Of a stretch of 64,000 bases of DNA, positions 28,038 through 36,088 are shown piece after piece (the stretch's first letter is position 1; every line of letters begins with the position of its first letter). The stretch is from Pseudomonas sp. SJZ074 (GTDB taxonomy: Bacteria; Pseudomonadota; Gammaproteobacteria; Pseudomonadales; Pseudomonadaceae). A program made the position numbers and the translations under genes. The notes under the pieces are model-generated. The model was given only the letters and a program-made list of their open reading frames with translations. It searched no databases and had not been told where the DNA came from. The DNA lies in assembly GCF_007828215.1 (NCBI RefSeq), contig NZ_VIUE01000005.1, positions 124,001-188,000 of the forward strand, written 5' to 3'.

Positions 28038-29360
28038 TCACAAGTATTTTTTAATGCTGCGGTTTTTTCTAGCCTGACTTACTTGCAGACCCGTTTCGTG
28101 ATCGAACGCGCCTAAATGGCTTCCATCGCTTGCGCGGTATGCCTCGAGCTCACCATGTCTGGAATCCCATTCATAAATAGTTCTTCCTTTAGGATCAACC
28201 CACCGCTCTCTAAGGCCTGCCCCTGCTTGTTTAGGTGTTTTCTTTTTTGCGGATTTTAGATTTGGAATACCGGTAATTTCTTCGGTTTCTGGCGCTGGAT
28301 GATAGTCATGATCGGCGTTACCGCTTCGCCTGACCGAGGCAACGACATAAACCGGTCGAACCCCCGAATCCGCCGGAAACACCAGAATGAAATCCTTGTA
28401 CTCCGGCGGATAGATCGGATCGACAATGATGCTGTCGGCCATCGACGTCGGCGGGTAGATCCAGATGGGAGGCGCCTGGGGTGCGGCCTCCAGGGCTGGG
28501 ATGCCGAGGGTGTCGGCCGGGTTAGTGGCCGGTGTCCAGATCAGTTCGATGCCATCACCCAGGTCGGCAACGAACTGGTCAGCTCGCGGAGTGAACTGGA
28601 TAACGTCGACCATTTCCCAGTCGCGATTCTGACCGGTGTAGAAACCGTAGCCCTTGAGGCTGCCGTCGGCCTGTTGCTCGATGTTCAGGCGCATGCGACT
28701 GCGGGCTTGCTTGAGGTTACGTAGCTGGTCTTCGCTGTAGAGCGCGCTGTCGTCCAGGCTGGAAGGCCAGAGCAGGGCGACGATGCCGGTCAGCAGTGCT
28801 GCGCCGACGGTGCCGCCAGCGGTAGCCGCCGTAGAAGTCGCGGAACTGCCCAGCGCGAGCCTGCCCAACGTAAGCGGAACCGCGCCCGCGCCGATCTGCT
28901 TGAGGGGGACCGTGCCGGATGAATCGGCGCTGCGGCCGCCGAGCCACATGAGATCGCCATACTGCTTGACCAGATCGGCCGGGACGTAGCCGTTGGGGTT
29001 GTTGTAATCGATGATGCCATCGGGGAGCTTACAGCTCTTGGCAAACACGCTTCCCGCGACGCTGAGTACGGGCTTTTTATCTAGCGTGGCCCAACGCTCC
29101 CGTTCATAGGCAGCCTGCCGGGCAAGCATGGCTTCATAAGCTTGCTGTCGGGCCTCGCGCTCGGCCAGTTCGCTGGCGGTCATGTCCCGATAGGTGACGT
29201 AATGCCCGTCACCGCCGGGCGGGTTTCGGACTTGAGGAATGTCTTTTTTGCGTGTCGCCACGTAGTGAGTCTCGTCCAGTGAGTGCGGGACAGACGCTAA
29301 CGCGGGAAGATAGGGGCGCGATGTAGGAGGTTTCTGAAGTGGTCGTTCCGGTTTCCTCAA
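28038..29360 (-). CDS. S-type pyocin 1 with colicin E3-type 16S rRNase tail
   Basis: 440 residues from a TTG at 29360; the frame stays open to 29525 (495 residues), but that extension runs antisense to a DUF6429 remnant and is not shared by the second pyocin. Parts: a proline-rich N-terminus, a charged helix (ELAEREARQQAYEAML), a Gly/Ala hydrophobic segment, the pyocin S domain (to VFPADSGVRPVYVV), then the E3 tail from HDYHPAPETE to KKYL. The tail has the catalytic set of colicin E3 (Asp, His, Glu in YEWDSRHGELE and Arg in NRSIKKYL; here D399, H402, E406, R434). Known E3 toxins cut 16S rRNA in the decoding site. No large receptor-binding domain is present. Confidence 0.88.
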   Translation of the reverse strand: MRKPERPLQKPPTSRPYLPALASVPHSLDETHYVATRKKDIPQVRNPPGGDGHYVTYRDMTASELAEREARQQAYEAMLARQAAYERERWATLDKKPVLSVAGSVFAKSCKLPDGIIDYNNPNGYVPADLVKQYGDLMWLGGRSADSSGTVPLKQIGAGAVPLTLGRLALGSSATSTAATAGGTVGAALLTGIVALLWPSSLDDSALYSEDQLRNLKQARSRMRLNIEQQADGSLKGYGFYTGQNRDWEMVDVIQFTPRADQFVADLGDGIELIWTPATNPADTLGIPALEAAPQAPPIWIYPPTSMADSIIVDPIYPPEYKDFILVFPADSGVRPVYVVASVRRSGNADHDYHPAPETEEITGIPNLKSAKKKTPKQAGAGLRERWVDPKGRTIYEWDSRHGELEAYRASDGSHLGAFDHETGLQVSQARKNRSIKKYL

Positions 29361-29402
29361 TGCAGGTAGGGCTGGCTGTTGAGGGGCTGAATAAGCCGAG
29401 GC

Positions 29403-29500
29403 GCAAATCGATCTGGTTGACGGCTGAAGGGCTGGAGCGAGGTTCGCCAGCTTGCTGACCGGTTGTTTGGAAAAGAGAGTTGAGGGTGCGCGTCGCCCCG
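29403..29500 (+). pseudogene. Remnant of a DUF6429 gene (3' end)
   Basis: Bases 29403-29500 match the last 80-90 bases of the intact DUF6429 gene at 32036-32266 (CAAATCGATCTGGTTGACGG and onward, through the stop) with several mismatches and small indels that destroy the frame. The 5' part is missing. It lies antisense to the N-terminal extension of the first pyocin frame and marks an old duplication breakpoint. Confidence 0.7.
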
Positions 29501-29552
29501 GTCCCTCGCCGGAAGTCACGGCCAACCCTGTCGAAGCGTGGTTTCAGCTAAT

Positions 29553-29662
29553 GGCTGCGGCTTCTGAGCTGGCAGTTACCCCAGGGTATCCACCCACCTG
29601 TGGCGAGGGGATTCAGCGAAACGTCGCACCGCCCCGCTGGGCTGCGCAGCAGCCCCAAACCG
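29553..29662. repeat. 110-bp direct repeat, copy 2
   Basis: Second copy of the repeat at 27631-27740, same orientation, with a handful of differences near its left end. Together the two copies bracket pyocin 1, its immunity gene and the DUF6429 remnant, and could mediate deletion or exchange of that segment. Confidence 0.8.
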
Positions 29663-29723
29663 TCCAACGCAGTTTATCGATTTTGATCAGATAGAGTTGA
29701 GAGAGTGCAGATGCCCTCCAGCC

Positions 29724-29821
29724 CACATCGCCTTTGCCAAACTACGCCAGAATCCGCTGGCTTGTGCACCTTGGACCTCACCGGTAGCTTGGGTCCTGTC
29801 ACGGCTCACCAGTGAGCGGGT
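29724..29821. repeat. Accessory repeat family, copy A
   Basis: About 100 bases shared with 38292-38398 and 39821-39900: CACATCGCCTT, then ACTACGCCAGAATCCGC, GGCTTGTGC and GGTAG, and in copies A and B a terminal hairpin (GCTCACCAGTGAGC here). It precedes the DUF2442 gene. The rest of the spacer to 29923 holds a second hairpin around 29870-29896 (CACACCGTTG and complement). Confidence 0.6.
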
Positions 29822-29923
29822 CGGCGGTACGCACTTCAGGATGAATGCGCAGCATCAGCGGCGGCGACTCACACCGTTGACTTGCAACGGGTGTGGGATG
29901 AACAGAACCGGAGGAACTGACCG

Positions 29924-30238
29924 ATGATCAGCAAAGCTAAAATAAAAAGCGTGAGACCTGTCCCTGGCAAATATGCCTTGCAGGTGGAGTTCGTCAACGG
30001 TAAACGCCACGACGTGGACCTACGCGAATACATTCACCAATTTCCGGTGCTCAAACCCTTGGAAGACCTGTCGCTATTCGCCATCGCCCAGGTGGGTGAA
30101 TGGGGTTTTGATGTGAGCTGGGGTGATCTTGAACTCGCGGCTGTCACCTTGCATCGGTTGGCTCTGGAACAGGCTGGTGAGGTGATGCCGACCCAGGCAT
30201 CCAAAAGCTGGATTAGTGAATACCCTGCTGCCAACTAA
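29924..30238 (+). CDS. DUF2442 family protein
   Basis: 104 residues with the DUF2442 pattern: VRPVPGKYALQVEFVNGKRHDVDLREYI, PVLKPLEDLSLFAIAQVGEWGFDVSWG and DLELAAVTLHRLALEQ. GGAGGAACTGACCG precedes the ATG. In many bacteria such genes sit next to a DUF4160 gene as a possible toxin-antitoxin pair; I see no DUF4160 frame here. It lies between the two bacteriocin units and is convergent with the second immunity gene. Confidence 0.85.
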   Translation: MISKAKIKSVRPVPGKYALQVEFVNGKRHDVDLREYIHQFPVLKPLEDLSLFAIAQVGEWGFDVSWGDLELAAVTLHRLALEQAGEVMPTQASKSWISEYPAAN

Positions 30239-30252
30239 TGTCTGTTTGCTCG

Positions 30253-30300
30253 AGGGTTGCTCCTTCAGGATCAACCCACCGTTCTCTTGGTCCTACTCCT
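30253..30300 (-). pseudogene. Displaced scrap of an E3-type rRNase tail
   Basis: Read on the minus strand this stretch encodes GVGPRERWVDPEGAT, which lines up with GAGLRERWVDPKGRT in the tail of pyocin 1. A stop codon precedes it in frame and the catalytic part is gone. It sits just behind the second immunity gene, where a replaced bacteriocin tail would be left after a new tail-immunity unit was inserted. Confidence 0.65.
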
Positions 30301-30326
30301 CAGTGATCCAGCTTAGTCCTCATGCC

Positions 30327-30557
30327 TTACTCAAGGCAGACGATTTGAATAATTCGGTTATCACCATCAAGTGTTGTGTGAGTCCACTCTTCTATCGTCT
30401 TTAGCTGCTGCGGTAACAAATCATAGACGAAGCAAAAATCCTCAGGCTTTGTCCAGCCCATAAGCACAGCCAACTGGTCTATGTAGGCGCTTGGAATTTC
30501 TACTGTCTCTATTAGTTCTTCTGTTGTCATGTCAAAAATTTCAACGATGGGCTTCAC
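30327..30557 (-). CDS. Predicted immunity protein of pyocin 2, not E3-immunity-like
   Basis: 76 residues from a GTG that overlaps the pyocin 2 stop by four bases (GTGA), the usual arrangement of a bacteriocin immunity gene. Small and acidic (MKPIVEIFDMTTEELIETVE, EDFCFVYDLLPQQLKTIEEW). It shows no resemblance to the cloacin-type immunity protein of pyocin 1. It may belong to an uncharacterised DUF7683-like group; I am not sure of that. Function is inferred from position. Confidence 0.7.
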   Translation of the reverse strand: MKPIVEIFDMTTEELIETVEIPSAYIDQLAVLMGWTKPEDFCFVYDLLPQQLKTIEEWTHTTLDGDNRIIQIVCLE

Positions 30558-31846
30558 TTTTCTACTCTCCTTGTTGGATCGGCCGGTTTTGTTTGTTCGC
30601 CAGTCATTGGGTCGTATTCACCAAGATGTTTCCCTTGTTTTGTATATAGCTCTACAGCTCCGTGCTGTGAGTCCCATTCATAGATTCTTCCGGCGCGATC
30701 CTTCCACCTTCGACGCTTAACACCGCCACCACGTACAAACGTTTTAGATGGAGTCGTTTTAGCATCTGGGAAGGCTGGAAGCAGCGAGGGAGGTTTGTGG
30801 TACTTATGATCCCCCGGAACACTCAAAACCACATAAACCGGCCGAACCCCCGAATCCGCCGGAAACACCAGTATGAAATCCCTGTACTCCGGCGGATAAA
30901 TCGGGTCGACAATGATGCTGTCGGCCATTGGCGTCGGCGGGTAGATCCAGATGGGAGGCGCCTGCGGCGCGGCCTCCAGGGCGGGGATGCCGAGGGTGTC
31001 GGCCGGGTTAGTGGCCGGTGTCCAGATCAGTTCGATGCCATCACCCAGGTCGGCAACGAACTGGTCGGCTCGCGGAGTGAACTGGACAACGTCGACCATT
31101 TCCCAGTCGCGATTCTGACCGGTGTAGAAACCGTAGCCCTTGAGGCTGCCGTCGGCCTGTTGCTCGATGTTCAGGCGCATGCGACTGCGGGCTTGCTTGA
31201 GGTTACGTAGCTGGTCTTCGCTGTAGAGCGCGCTGTCGTCCAGGCTGGAAGGCCAGAGCAGGGCGACGATGCCGGTCAGCAGTGCTGCGCCGACGGTGCC
31301 GCCAGCGGTAGCCGCCGTAGTAGCCGCGGAACTGCCCAGCGCGAGCCTGCCCAACGTAAGCGGAACCGCGCCCGCGCCGATCTGCATGAGGGGGACCGTG
31401 CCGGATGGATCGGCGCTGCGGCCGCCGAGCCACATGAGATCGCCATACTGCTTGACCAGATCGGCCGGGACGTAGCCGTTGGGGTTGTTGTAATCGATGA
31501 TGCCATCGGGGAGCTTGCAGCTCTTGGCAAACACGCTTCCCGCGACGCTGAGTACGGGCTTTTTATCTAGCGTGGCCCAACGCTCCCGTTCATAGGCAGC
31601 CTGCCGGGCAAGCATGGCTTCATAAGCTTGCTGTCGGGCCTTGCGCTCGGCCAGTTCGCTGGCGGTCATGTCCCGATAGGTGACGTAATGCCCGTCACCA
31701 CCGGGCGGGTTTCGGACCTGGGGGATGTCTTTTGTGCGTGTCGCCACGTAGTGAGTCTCGTCCAGTGAGTGCGGGACAGACGCTAACGCGGGAAGATAGG
31801 GGCGCGATGTAGGAGGTTTCTGAAGTGGTCGTTCCGGTTTCCTCAA
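30554..31846 (-). CDS. S-type pyocin 2 with a variant colicin E3-type rRNase tail
   Basis: 430 residues from a TTG at 31846; an in-frame stop lies shortly upstream and no ATG or Shine-Dalgarno is seen, so the start is uncertain. From about residue 1 to 360 it is nearly identical to pyocin 1, including the pyocin S domain. The tails then diverge: here GDHKYHKPPSLLPAF, a glycine hinge and KRRRWKDRAGRIYEWDSQHGAVE. The E3 catalytic residues are kept (D392, H395, E399, and Arg in PTRRVEK). The immunity gene overlaps its stop. A product of toxin-tail exchange on a shared body. Confidence 0.85.
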   Translation of the reverse strand: MRKPERPLQKPPTSRPYLPALASVPHSLDETHYVATRTKDIPQVRNPPGGDGHYVTYRDMTASELAERKARQQAYEAMLARQAAYERERWATLDKKPVLSVAGSVFAKSCKLPDGIIDYNNPNGYVPADLVKQYGDLMWLGGRSADPSGTVPLMQIGAGAVPLTLGRLALGSSAATTAATAGGTVGAALLTGIVALLWPSSLDDSALYSEDQLRNLKQARSRMRLNIEQQADGSLKGYGFYTGQNRDWEMVDVVQFTPRADQFVADLGDGIELIWTPATNPADTLGIPALEAAPQAPPIWIYPPTPMADSIIVDPIYPPEYRDFILVFPADSGVRPVYVVLSVPGDHKYHKPPSLLPAFPDAKTTPSKTFVRGGGVKRRRWKDRAGRIYEWDSQHGAVELYTKQGKHLGEYDPMTGEQTKPADPTRRVEK

Positions 31847-32035
31847 TGCAGGTAGGGCTAGCTGTTTGAATAAGCTGAAGCGTCAGCTCGGTTTGAGCTT
31901 ATGAATCCGTGCTGTCATGGAACAACCCACCCGCGCCAGAATAGCTAAACTCACTGCTTATCTTTGACCAGTAGAGTTTAGGGGATGCTGATGCTGATCC
32001 GGCGTTACCAGCTAAACATGCGTGGAGTAGCGACC

Positions 32036-32266
32036 ATGAATTACGATGACAAATTGATAGAAGAAGCTGTGCTTGCCTTGTTGGCAGCCTTCAGTTCCGA
32101 CGACGGAAACGCTTGGAAAGGTTTCGACTTCGAAGTCATGAACCGATTGCATGAACAAGGCCTCATCAGCAATCCGGTAAACAGGAACAAATCGATCTGG
32201 TTGACGGTTGAAGGGCTGGAGCGAGGTCGGCAGCTTGCCGACAAGTTGTTTGGGACAGAGCGTTGA
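32036..32266 (+). CDS. DUF6429 family protein
   Basis: 76 residues from the ATG at 32036 (GGAG ten bases upstream; the frame is open to 31985). Pattern of DUF6429: MNYDDKLIEEAVLALLAAFS, NAWKGFDFEVMNRLHEQGLIS and SIWLTVEGLERGRQLADKLFG, a small winged-helix-like protein. Role unknown. A broken copy of its 3' end lies at 29403-29500 beside the first pyocin gene, so this gene travelled with the bacteriocin unit during a duplication. Confidence 0.83.
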   Translation: MNYDDKLIEEAVLALLAAFSSDDGNAWKGFDFEVMNRLHEQGLISNPVNRNKSIWLTVEGLERGRQLADKLFGTER

Positions 32267-32284
32267 GGGGCGCGTCTGAACGGA

Positions 32285-32551
32285 TTACCCACTCGCCAGC
32301 ACAACCCGTCCAAACCGGGCGTTGTGATCCTGCGGCGTAATCGCCAGCAACTGATCGAGTCGAATCTCTCGGCGACCTTCCGCAGTGTCCACATCAAGAA
32401 ACTCCTCCCGCGTGGGGGCGGTGCGCGTGGTGATTGCACGGGCGGTCAGGCGTTGGCCGTCAGTCAGTTCGATGTCCAGCGTGTAGCCATACAGGCAGGC
32501 AATTTCCAGGTAATCATGCAGGTCGCAGTTCAACGGTTGATAGGTCTTCAT
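32285..32551 (-). CDS. rof: Rho-binding antiterminator (Rof family)
   Basis: 88 residues that fit the Rof/YaeO family: YQPLNCDLHDYLEIACLYGY at the N-terminus, IELTDGQRLTARAITTRTAP and EIRLDQLLAITP near the end. In E. coli, Rof binds the RNA-binding domain of Rho and lowers termination. Here it is a single gene, convergent with the DUF6429 gene 18 bases away. Confidence 0.87.
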   Translation of the reverse strand: MKTYQPLNCDLHDYLEIACLYGYTLDIELTDGQRLTARAITTRTAPTREEFLDVDTAEGRREIRLDQLLAITPQDHNARFGRVVLASG

Positions 32552-32624
32552 CTCAAGTGACCCCCAAGGGAGCGAGCGGACAGGTTAGGGCGCTACCTGT
32601 CCGTCGCAAGATTAGAACTCTCAA

Positions 32625-33512
32625 TCAGCGCAGCTGTTTCAACATCGTCTGCAGTTGCTGGTTACGCGCCTCATCCAATGGGAAAACCGGCAGACGTGGA
32701 TCGCCAACCTCCAGGCCAAGCGTACGCAAGCCGGCCTTGATGGTGGCAGGCAAACCGCCCTTGAGGATGAAGTCCAGCAGCGGCAATTGACGATAGAACA
32801 ACGCCCGGGCCTGGCTCAGGTCGTTGGCCAGTACGGCCGCATACAGGTCGAGGTTGAGCTGCGGGATCAGGTTCGGCGCGGCGGTGCACCAGCCCTTGGC
32901 GCCGGCGGCGAAGGCTTCCAGCGCCAGCGGGTTGCAACCGTTGTAGAACGGCACCTGGCCTTCGCCCAGCAACTGCAGCTTGTGCATGCGCTGAATGTCG
33001 CCAGTGCTTTCCTTGACCATGGTGACGTTATCCACCGCGTTGAAAATCCGCAGGATCAGCTCCACCGACATGTCGATGCCGCTGGTGGCGGGGTTGTTGT
33101 AGAGCATGATGGGCAGGTCGATGCTGGCGCCGATGGCCTGGTAGTGCGCGAGGATTTCCGCCTCGCTCAGTTTCCAGTACGAGGCCGGCAACACCATCAC
33201 CACATCGGCGCCCTTCGCCTGGGCAAAGCGTGCGCGGCGCACCGCCTTGGCGGTGGTCAGGTCAGACACGCTGACCACGGTCGGCACCCGGCCGGCGACG
33301 CGGGCGATGCTGAACTCGCTGACCTGGTCCCACTCGGCGTCGCTCAGGTAGGCGCCTTCGCCGGTGCTGCCCAGGGGCGCGATGGCATGCACGCCGCTGT
33401 CGATCAGACGGTCGATGGACCGGCCCAGTGCGTCCAGGTCCAAGCCCTGGCCGTCGCTGGAGAAGGGCGTGATGGTGTAGCCGATGATGCCGTGGATGTT
33501 GGGGGTAGACAT
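32625..33512 (-). CDS. DapA-family aldolase/lyase
   Basis: 295 residues of the dihydrodipicolinate synthase/N-acetylneuraminate lyase family: a TIM barrel with GSTGEG at 48-53, Tyr138 in LYNNPATSG and the Schiff-base Lys167 in VKEST. It condenses or splits a keto acid through a lysine imine. It is unlikely to be the lysine-pathway DapA because of its operon with a class II aldolase-type gene and an XRE-cupin regulator; that points to catabolism of a sugar acid or hydroxy acid. The exact substrate is not visible. Confidence 0.9.
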   Translation of the reverse strand: MSTPNIHGIIGYTITPFSSDGQGLDLDALGRSIDRLIDSGVHAIAPLGSTGEGAYLSDAEWDQVSEFSIARVAGRVPTVVSVSDLTTAKAVRRARFAQAKGADVVMVLPASYWKLSEAEILAHYQAIGASIDLPIMLYNNPATSGIDMSVELILRIFNAVDNVTMVKESTGDIQRMHKLQLLGEGQVPFYNGCNPLALEAFAAGAKGWCTAAPNLIPQLNLDLYAAVLANDLSQARALFYRQLPLLDFILKGGLPATIKAGLRTLGLEVGDPRLPVFPLDEARNQQLQTMLKQLR

Positions 33513-33531
33513 GGCTTCGCTCCTGGTGGGT

Positions 33532-34314
33532 TCAGTTCAAGCAATCGGCGTGTTGGCGCAGGGTCTGCCGGGCGTAGTAGTTGAAGGCGGCCGCGTGACG
33601 CTTGGGGCGGGCGATCCAGTCGTGGGCTTCGCGGCCCAGGTGAGGCAGGATCGGTTTCACCTCGCCGGCGGCCATGGCCAGCAATTGCAGCTTCGCGGCG
33701 CGTTCGATCAGTTGGGCGATGTTGCAGGCTTCTTCCACGGTGGCACCGGTGGACAACTGGCCGTGGTGGGAAAGCAGGATGGCGCGCTTGTCACCCAGGG
33801 CACCGGCGATCAATTCGCCTTCCTCGTTACCCACCGGCACACCCGGCCAGCCCTCCAGGAAGGCGCAGTCGTCGTACAGCGGGCAGAGGTCCATGTGGGA
33901 AATCTGCAGCGGCACTTCGAGCATCGACAGCGCGGCGATGTGGGTCGGGTGGGTGTGAATGATGCAATTCACATCCGGCCGGGCGCGGTAGACCCAAGTG
34001 TGAAAGCGGTTGGCCGGGTTGGGCATGCCATGGCCCTCCAGCACCTCGAGGTCTTCATTGACCAGCAACAGGTTGCCGGCGGTGATCTCATCGAAGCCCA
34101 GGCCCAATTGCTGGGTGTAATAGGTGCCAGGTTGCGGCCCACGCGCGGTAATCTGCCCCGCCAGCCCTGAGTCGTGGCCGTTCTCGAACAGGATGCGGCA
34201 GGTCAGGGCCAGCTTTTGTCGTACAGTCCACGTATTATCCGGCAGTGTTTTCTGCATCTGGTTAACAGCATGCTGGACCAACTGGTCCTTGGGCGTCGCC
34301 AGTGTCTTGCTCAT
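33532..34314 (-). CDS. Class II aldolase/adducin family protein
   Basis: 260 residues with the zinc site of L-fuculose phosphate aldolase-type enzymes: IIHTHPTH (His120, His122) and LSHHGQLSTG (His183/184), plus FDEITAGNLLLVNED. It splits or decarboxylates a small hydroxy-acid or sugar phosphate. It is the first gene of a two-gene operon with the DapA-like gene 19 bases behind, and it faces the XRE-cupin regulator gene. Confidence 0.9.
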   Translation of the reverse strand: MSKTLATPKDQLVQHAVNQMQKTLPDNTWTVRQKLALTCRILFENGHDSGLAGQITARGPQPGTYYTQQLGLGFDEITAGNLLLVNEDLEVLEGHGMPNPANRFHTWVYRARPDVNCIIHTHPTHIAALSMLEVPLQISHMDLCPLYDDCAFLEGWPGVPVGNEEGELIAGALGDKRAILLSHHGQLSTGATVEEACNIAQLIERAAKLQLLAMAAGEVKPILPHLGREAHDWIARPKRHAAAFNYYARQTLRQHADCLN

Positions 34315-34403
34315 ACCCGTTCTCCTGATTCGTTCTTTGACCGTTCTTGATCCGCGTCATGGAAGCTGTGAAAGGAAGGTGCTGATGACACTAAATAGAC
34401 TAT

Positions 34404-34420
34404 ATGACACAAAGTGTCAT
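34404..34420. promoter_or_regulatory. Palindrome ATGACACAAAGTGTCAT, likely operator
   Basis: A 17-base perfect inverted repeat in the 150-base spacer between the aldolase operon and the XRE-cupin gene, with another half-site TGACAC at 34385. It is placed to control both directions. Binding by the adjacent regulator is an inference. Confidence 0.65.
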
Positions 34421-34464
34421 TTGCAATCGCAGATTGTCCGTTTCTCTGGAAATGTTGGTTACCT

Positions 34465-35031
34465 ATGTCCATTCGCTTGAAATTGCTCAGGAAAAAACTC
34501 GGCATGACACTGGACGTCCTGGCCGAAAAAACCGGGATGACCAAGAGCTACCTGTCCAAGGTGGAGCGGGGCTTGAGCACGCCCTCCATCGCCACAGCAC
34601 TCAAGCTCGCCAAGGCCCTGAGCGTGAAAGTCGAGGAGCTGTTCTCCGAAGAAAACGTCTCTCTCGACAGCTACAGCCTGGTGCGCAGCGAAGACCGCCA
34701 ATCCCTCGCGGCGAGCAGCGGCAGCTCCGAATACGCGGTATTGGCCCACCAGGTGTCAGAGCGCAGCCTGCTGCCCTTCATCCTCTATCCAGAGGCCGAA
34801 TTCACGGCCCATCACGCGTTCAAGGAACACACCGGAGAGGAGTTCCTGTTCGTGCATGAGGGCCAGGTGGAAGTGGACTTCATGAACGAGCGCGTGTTGC
34901 TAAACCGCGGGGATGCCTTGCATTTCAATGCGCAGAAACCGCATCGGTTGCGTTCGGTGGGGGATGTTCAGGCGCAGTTGCTGGTGGTGGTGCACAGCGA
35001 TGAGGCGTCGGAGAAGGGCGAGGGCGCCTAA
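34465..35031 (+). CDS. XRE-cupin transcriptional regulator
   Basis: 188 residues from the ATG at 34465; the frame is open to 34414. N-terminal XRE helix-turn-helix (LKLLRKKLGMTLDVLAEKTGMTKSYLSKVERG) and a C-terminal cupin (EFTAHHAFKEHTGEEFLFVHEGQVEVDF, LNRGDALHFNAQKPHRL), the layout of small-ligand-sensing regulators such as PuuR. It is divergent from the class II aldolase/DapA-like operon, which it probably controls through the palindrome at 34404-34420. Confidence 0.9.
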   Translation: MSIRLKLLRKKLGMTLDVLAEKTGMTKSYLSKVERGLSTPSIATALKLAKALSVKVEELFSEENVSLDSYSLVRSEDRQSLAASSGSSEYAVLAHQVSERSLLPFILYPEAEFTAHHAFKEHTGEEFLFVHEGQVEVDFMNERVLLNRGDALHFNAQKPHRLRSVGDVQAQLLVVVHSDEASEKGEGA

Positions 35032-35187
35032 TGCGTCGCTTCGCCAAAATGGGGCGGGCTTGGGACAACCAAATCACTGGTAGGCAACAAGTGAGGGTTA
35101 AACGAGCTACCGAGCCTGATCAGCGTGGCCCAGGCACCGAACCACACGCCGCGAACCTTATGCAGGCGTTTGCAGGAGTAGGATTAC

Positions 35188-35955
35188 CTACGAAAAAATA
35201 GTCAGTCCCATCCGGCCTATTAAAAAAACAAGCAACACTAGGAAGAAAACTCTTATAAAGCCGCTTCCATAACGCAGTGCCAAAAAGACACCGGTGAGCG
35301 AGCCGGCGATATTGCACAGAGCGACCACGCCCCCTACCGCCCATAAGACATTCCCAGACGGAACAAAAAACATAAGTGCTGCGCTAAACGTGCCAAGATT
35401 AACCAACTTTGCCGACGCTGATGCGTTTAAAAAGTCGAAACCAAAAAACTTAACAAAGATGAAAAGCAGTAGACTACCGCTACCAGGGCCAAAGACACCA
35501 TCATAGAAACCGATCAAGCCGCCAAGAAGAGTACCTAACGCAATCTCCTTCGTTCCGTAGTGTTTGTTGGAGCCTACCAGCCCAAGTCTTTTTTCCTTGA
35601 AGGTATAAATAGCCATGACTATCAGGATGAAAAAGACAACAAATTCCATCAGCTTTTTGGGCGCAATGGATACTACGGCGGCCCCAAGGAAAGCAAAGAC
35701 AAACGCTGAACACATGGTGGGAAGCATCAGCCTCCATACGATGGTAATTCGTTTCAGATAGCTGAATATGGAAGAGGTATTTCCCGCCAGAACGGCAAAT
35801 TTATTAGTCCCGAAAACTGTGGCCAGGCTTTGCTGGGGGAGGGCATGTAAAAGTGCTGGGACTTGTACAAGCCCGCCACCCCCTACCGCTGCATCTATCA
35901 AACCGCCGCAAAAGGCAAAAAAGCCCAGCGCGACCATAGCTTGATCAAAATCCAT
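35188..35955 (-). CDS. TauE/SafE-family anion exporter
   Basis: 255 residues, about eight membrane helices, with both halves of the TauE/SafE family: FCGGLIDAAVGGGGLVQVPALL and LLGGLIGFYDGVFGPGSGSLLL. Members export sulfite, sulfoacetate or related small organic anions from the cytoplasm. The gene is AT-richer than the surrounding genome, like its two neighbours at 36089 and 37225. It lies 133 bases behind the HDO-like gene on the same strand and is probably part of one transcript. Confidence 0.9.
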   Translation of the reverse strand: MDFDQAMVALGFFAFCGGLIDAAVGGGGLVQVPALLHALPQQSLATVFGTNKFAVLAGNTSSIFSYLKRITIVWRLMLPTMCSAFVFAFLGAAVVSIAPKKLMEFVVFFILIVMAIYTFKEKRLGLVGSNKHYGTKEIALGTLLGGLIGFYDGVFGPGSGSLLLFIFVKFFGFDFLNASASAKLVNLGTFSAALMFFVPSGNVLWAVGGVVALCNIAGSLTGVFLALRYGSGFIRVFFLVLLVFLIGRMGLTIFS

Positions 35956-36088
35956 ATAGGAGATCCTGTAGAAGCTTGAATTTCCAGATCATGGCATTCC
36001 CTTAAGTTGAAACTGGTTTCTCTTGGAGGTCGGTTAGCCTGCGACTTGTTGCAGGGGATAATTGGAGTTTTTCTGCGGCATAGTAAGC

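Noticed and set aside
29869..29896. Remnant of a DUF4160 partner upstream of the DUF2442 gene
   Set aside because: The short in-frame words in this stretch do not match DUF4160 in any frame; only a hairpin is supported.
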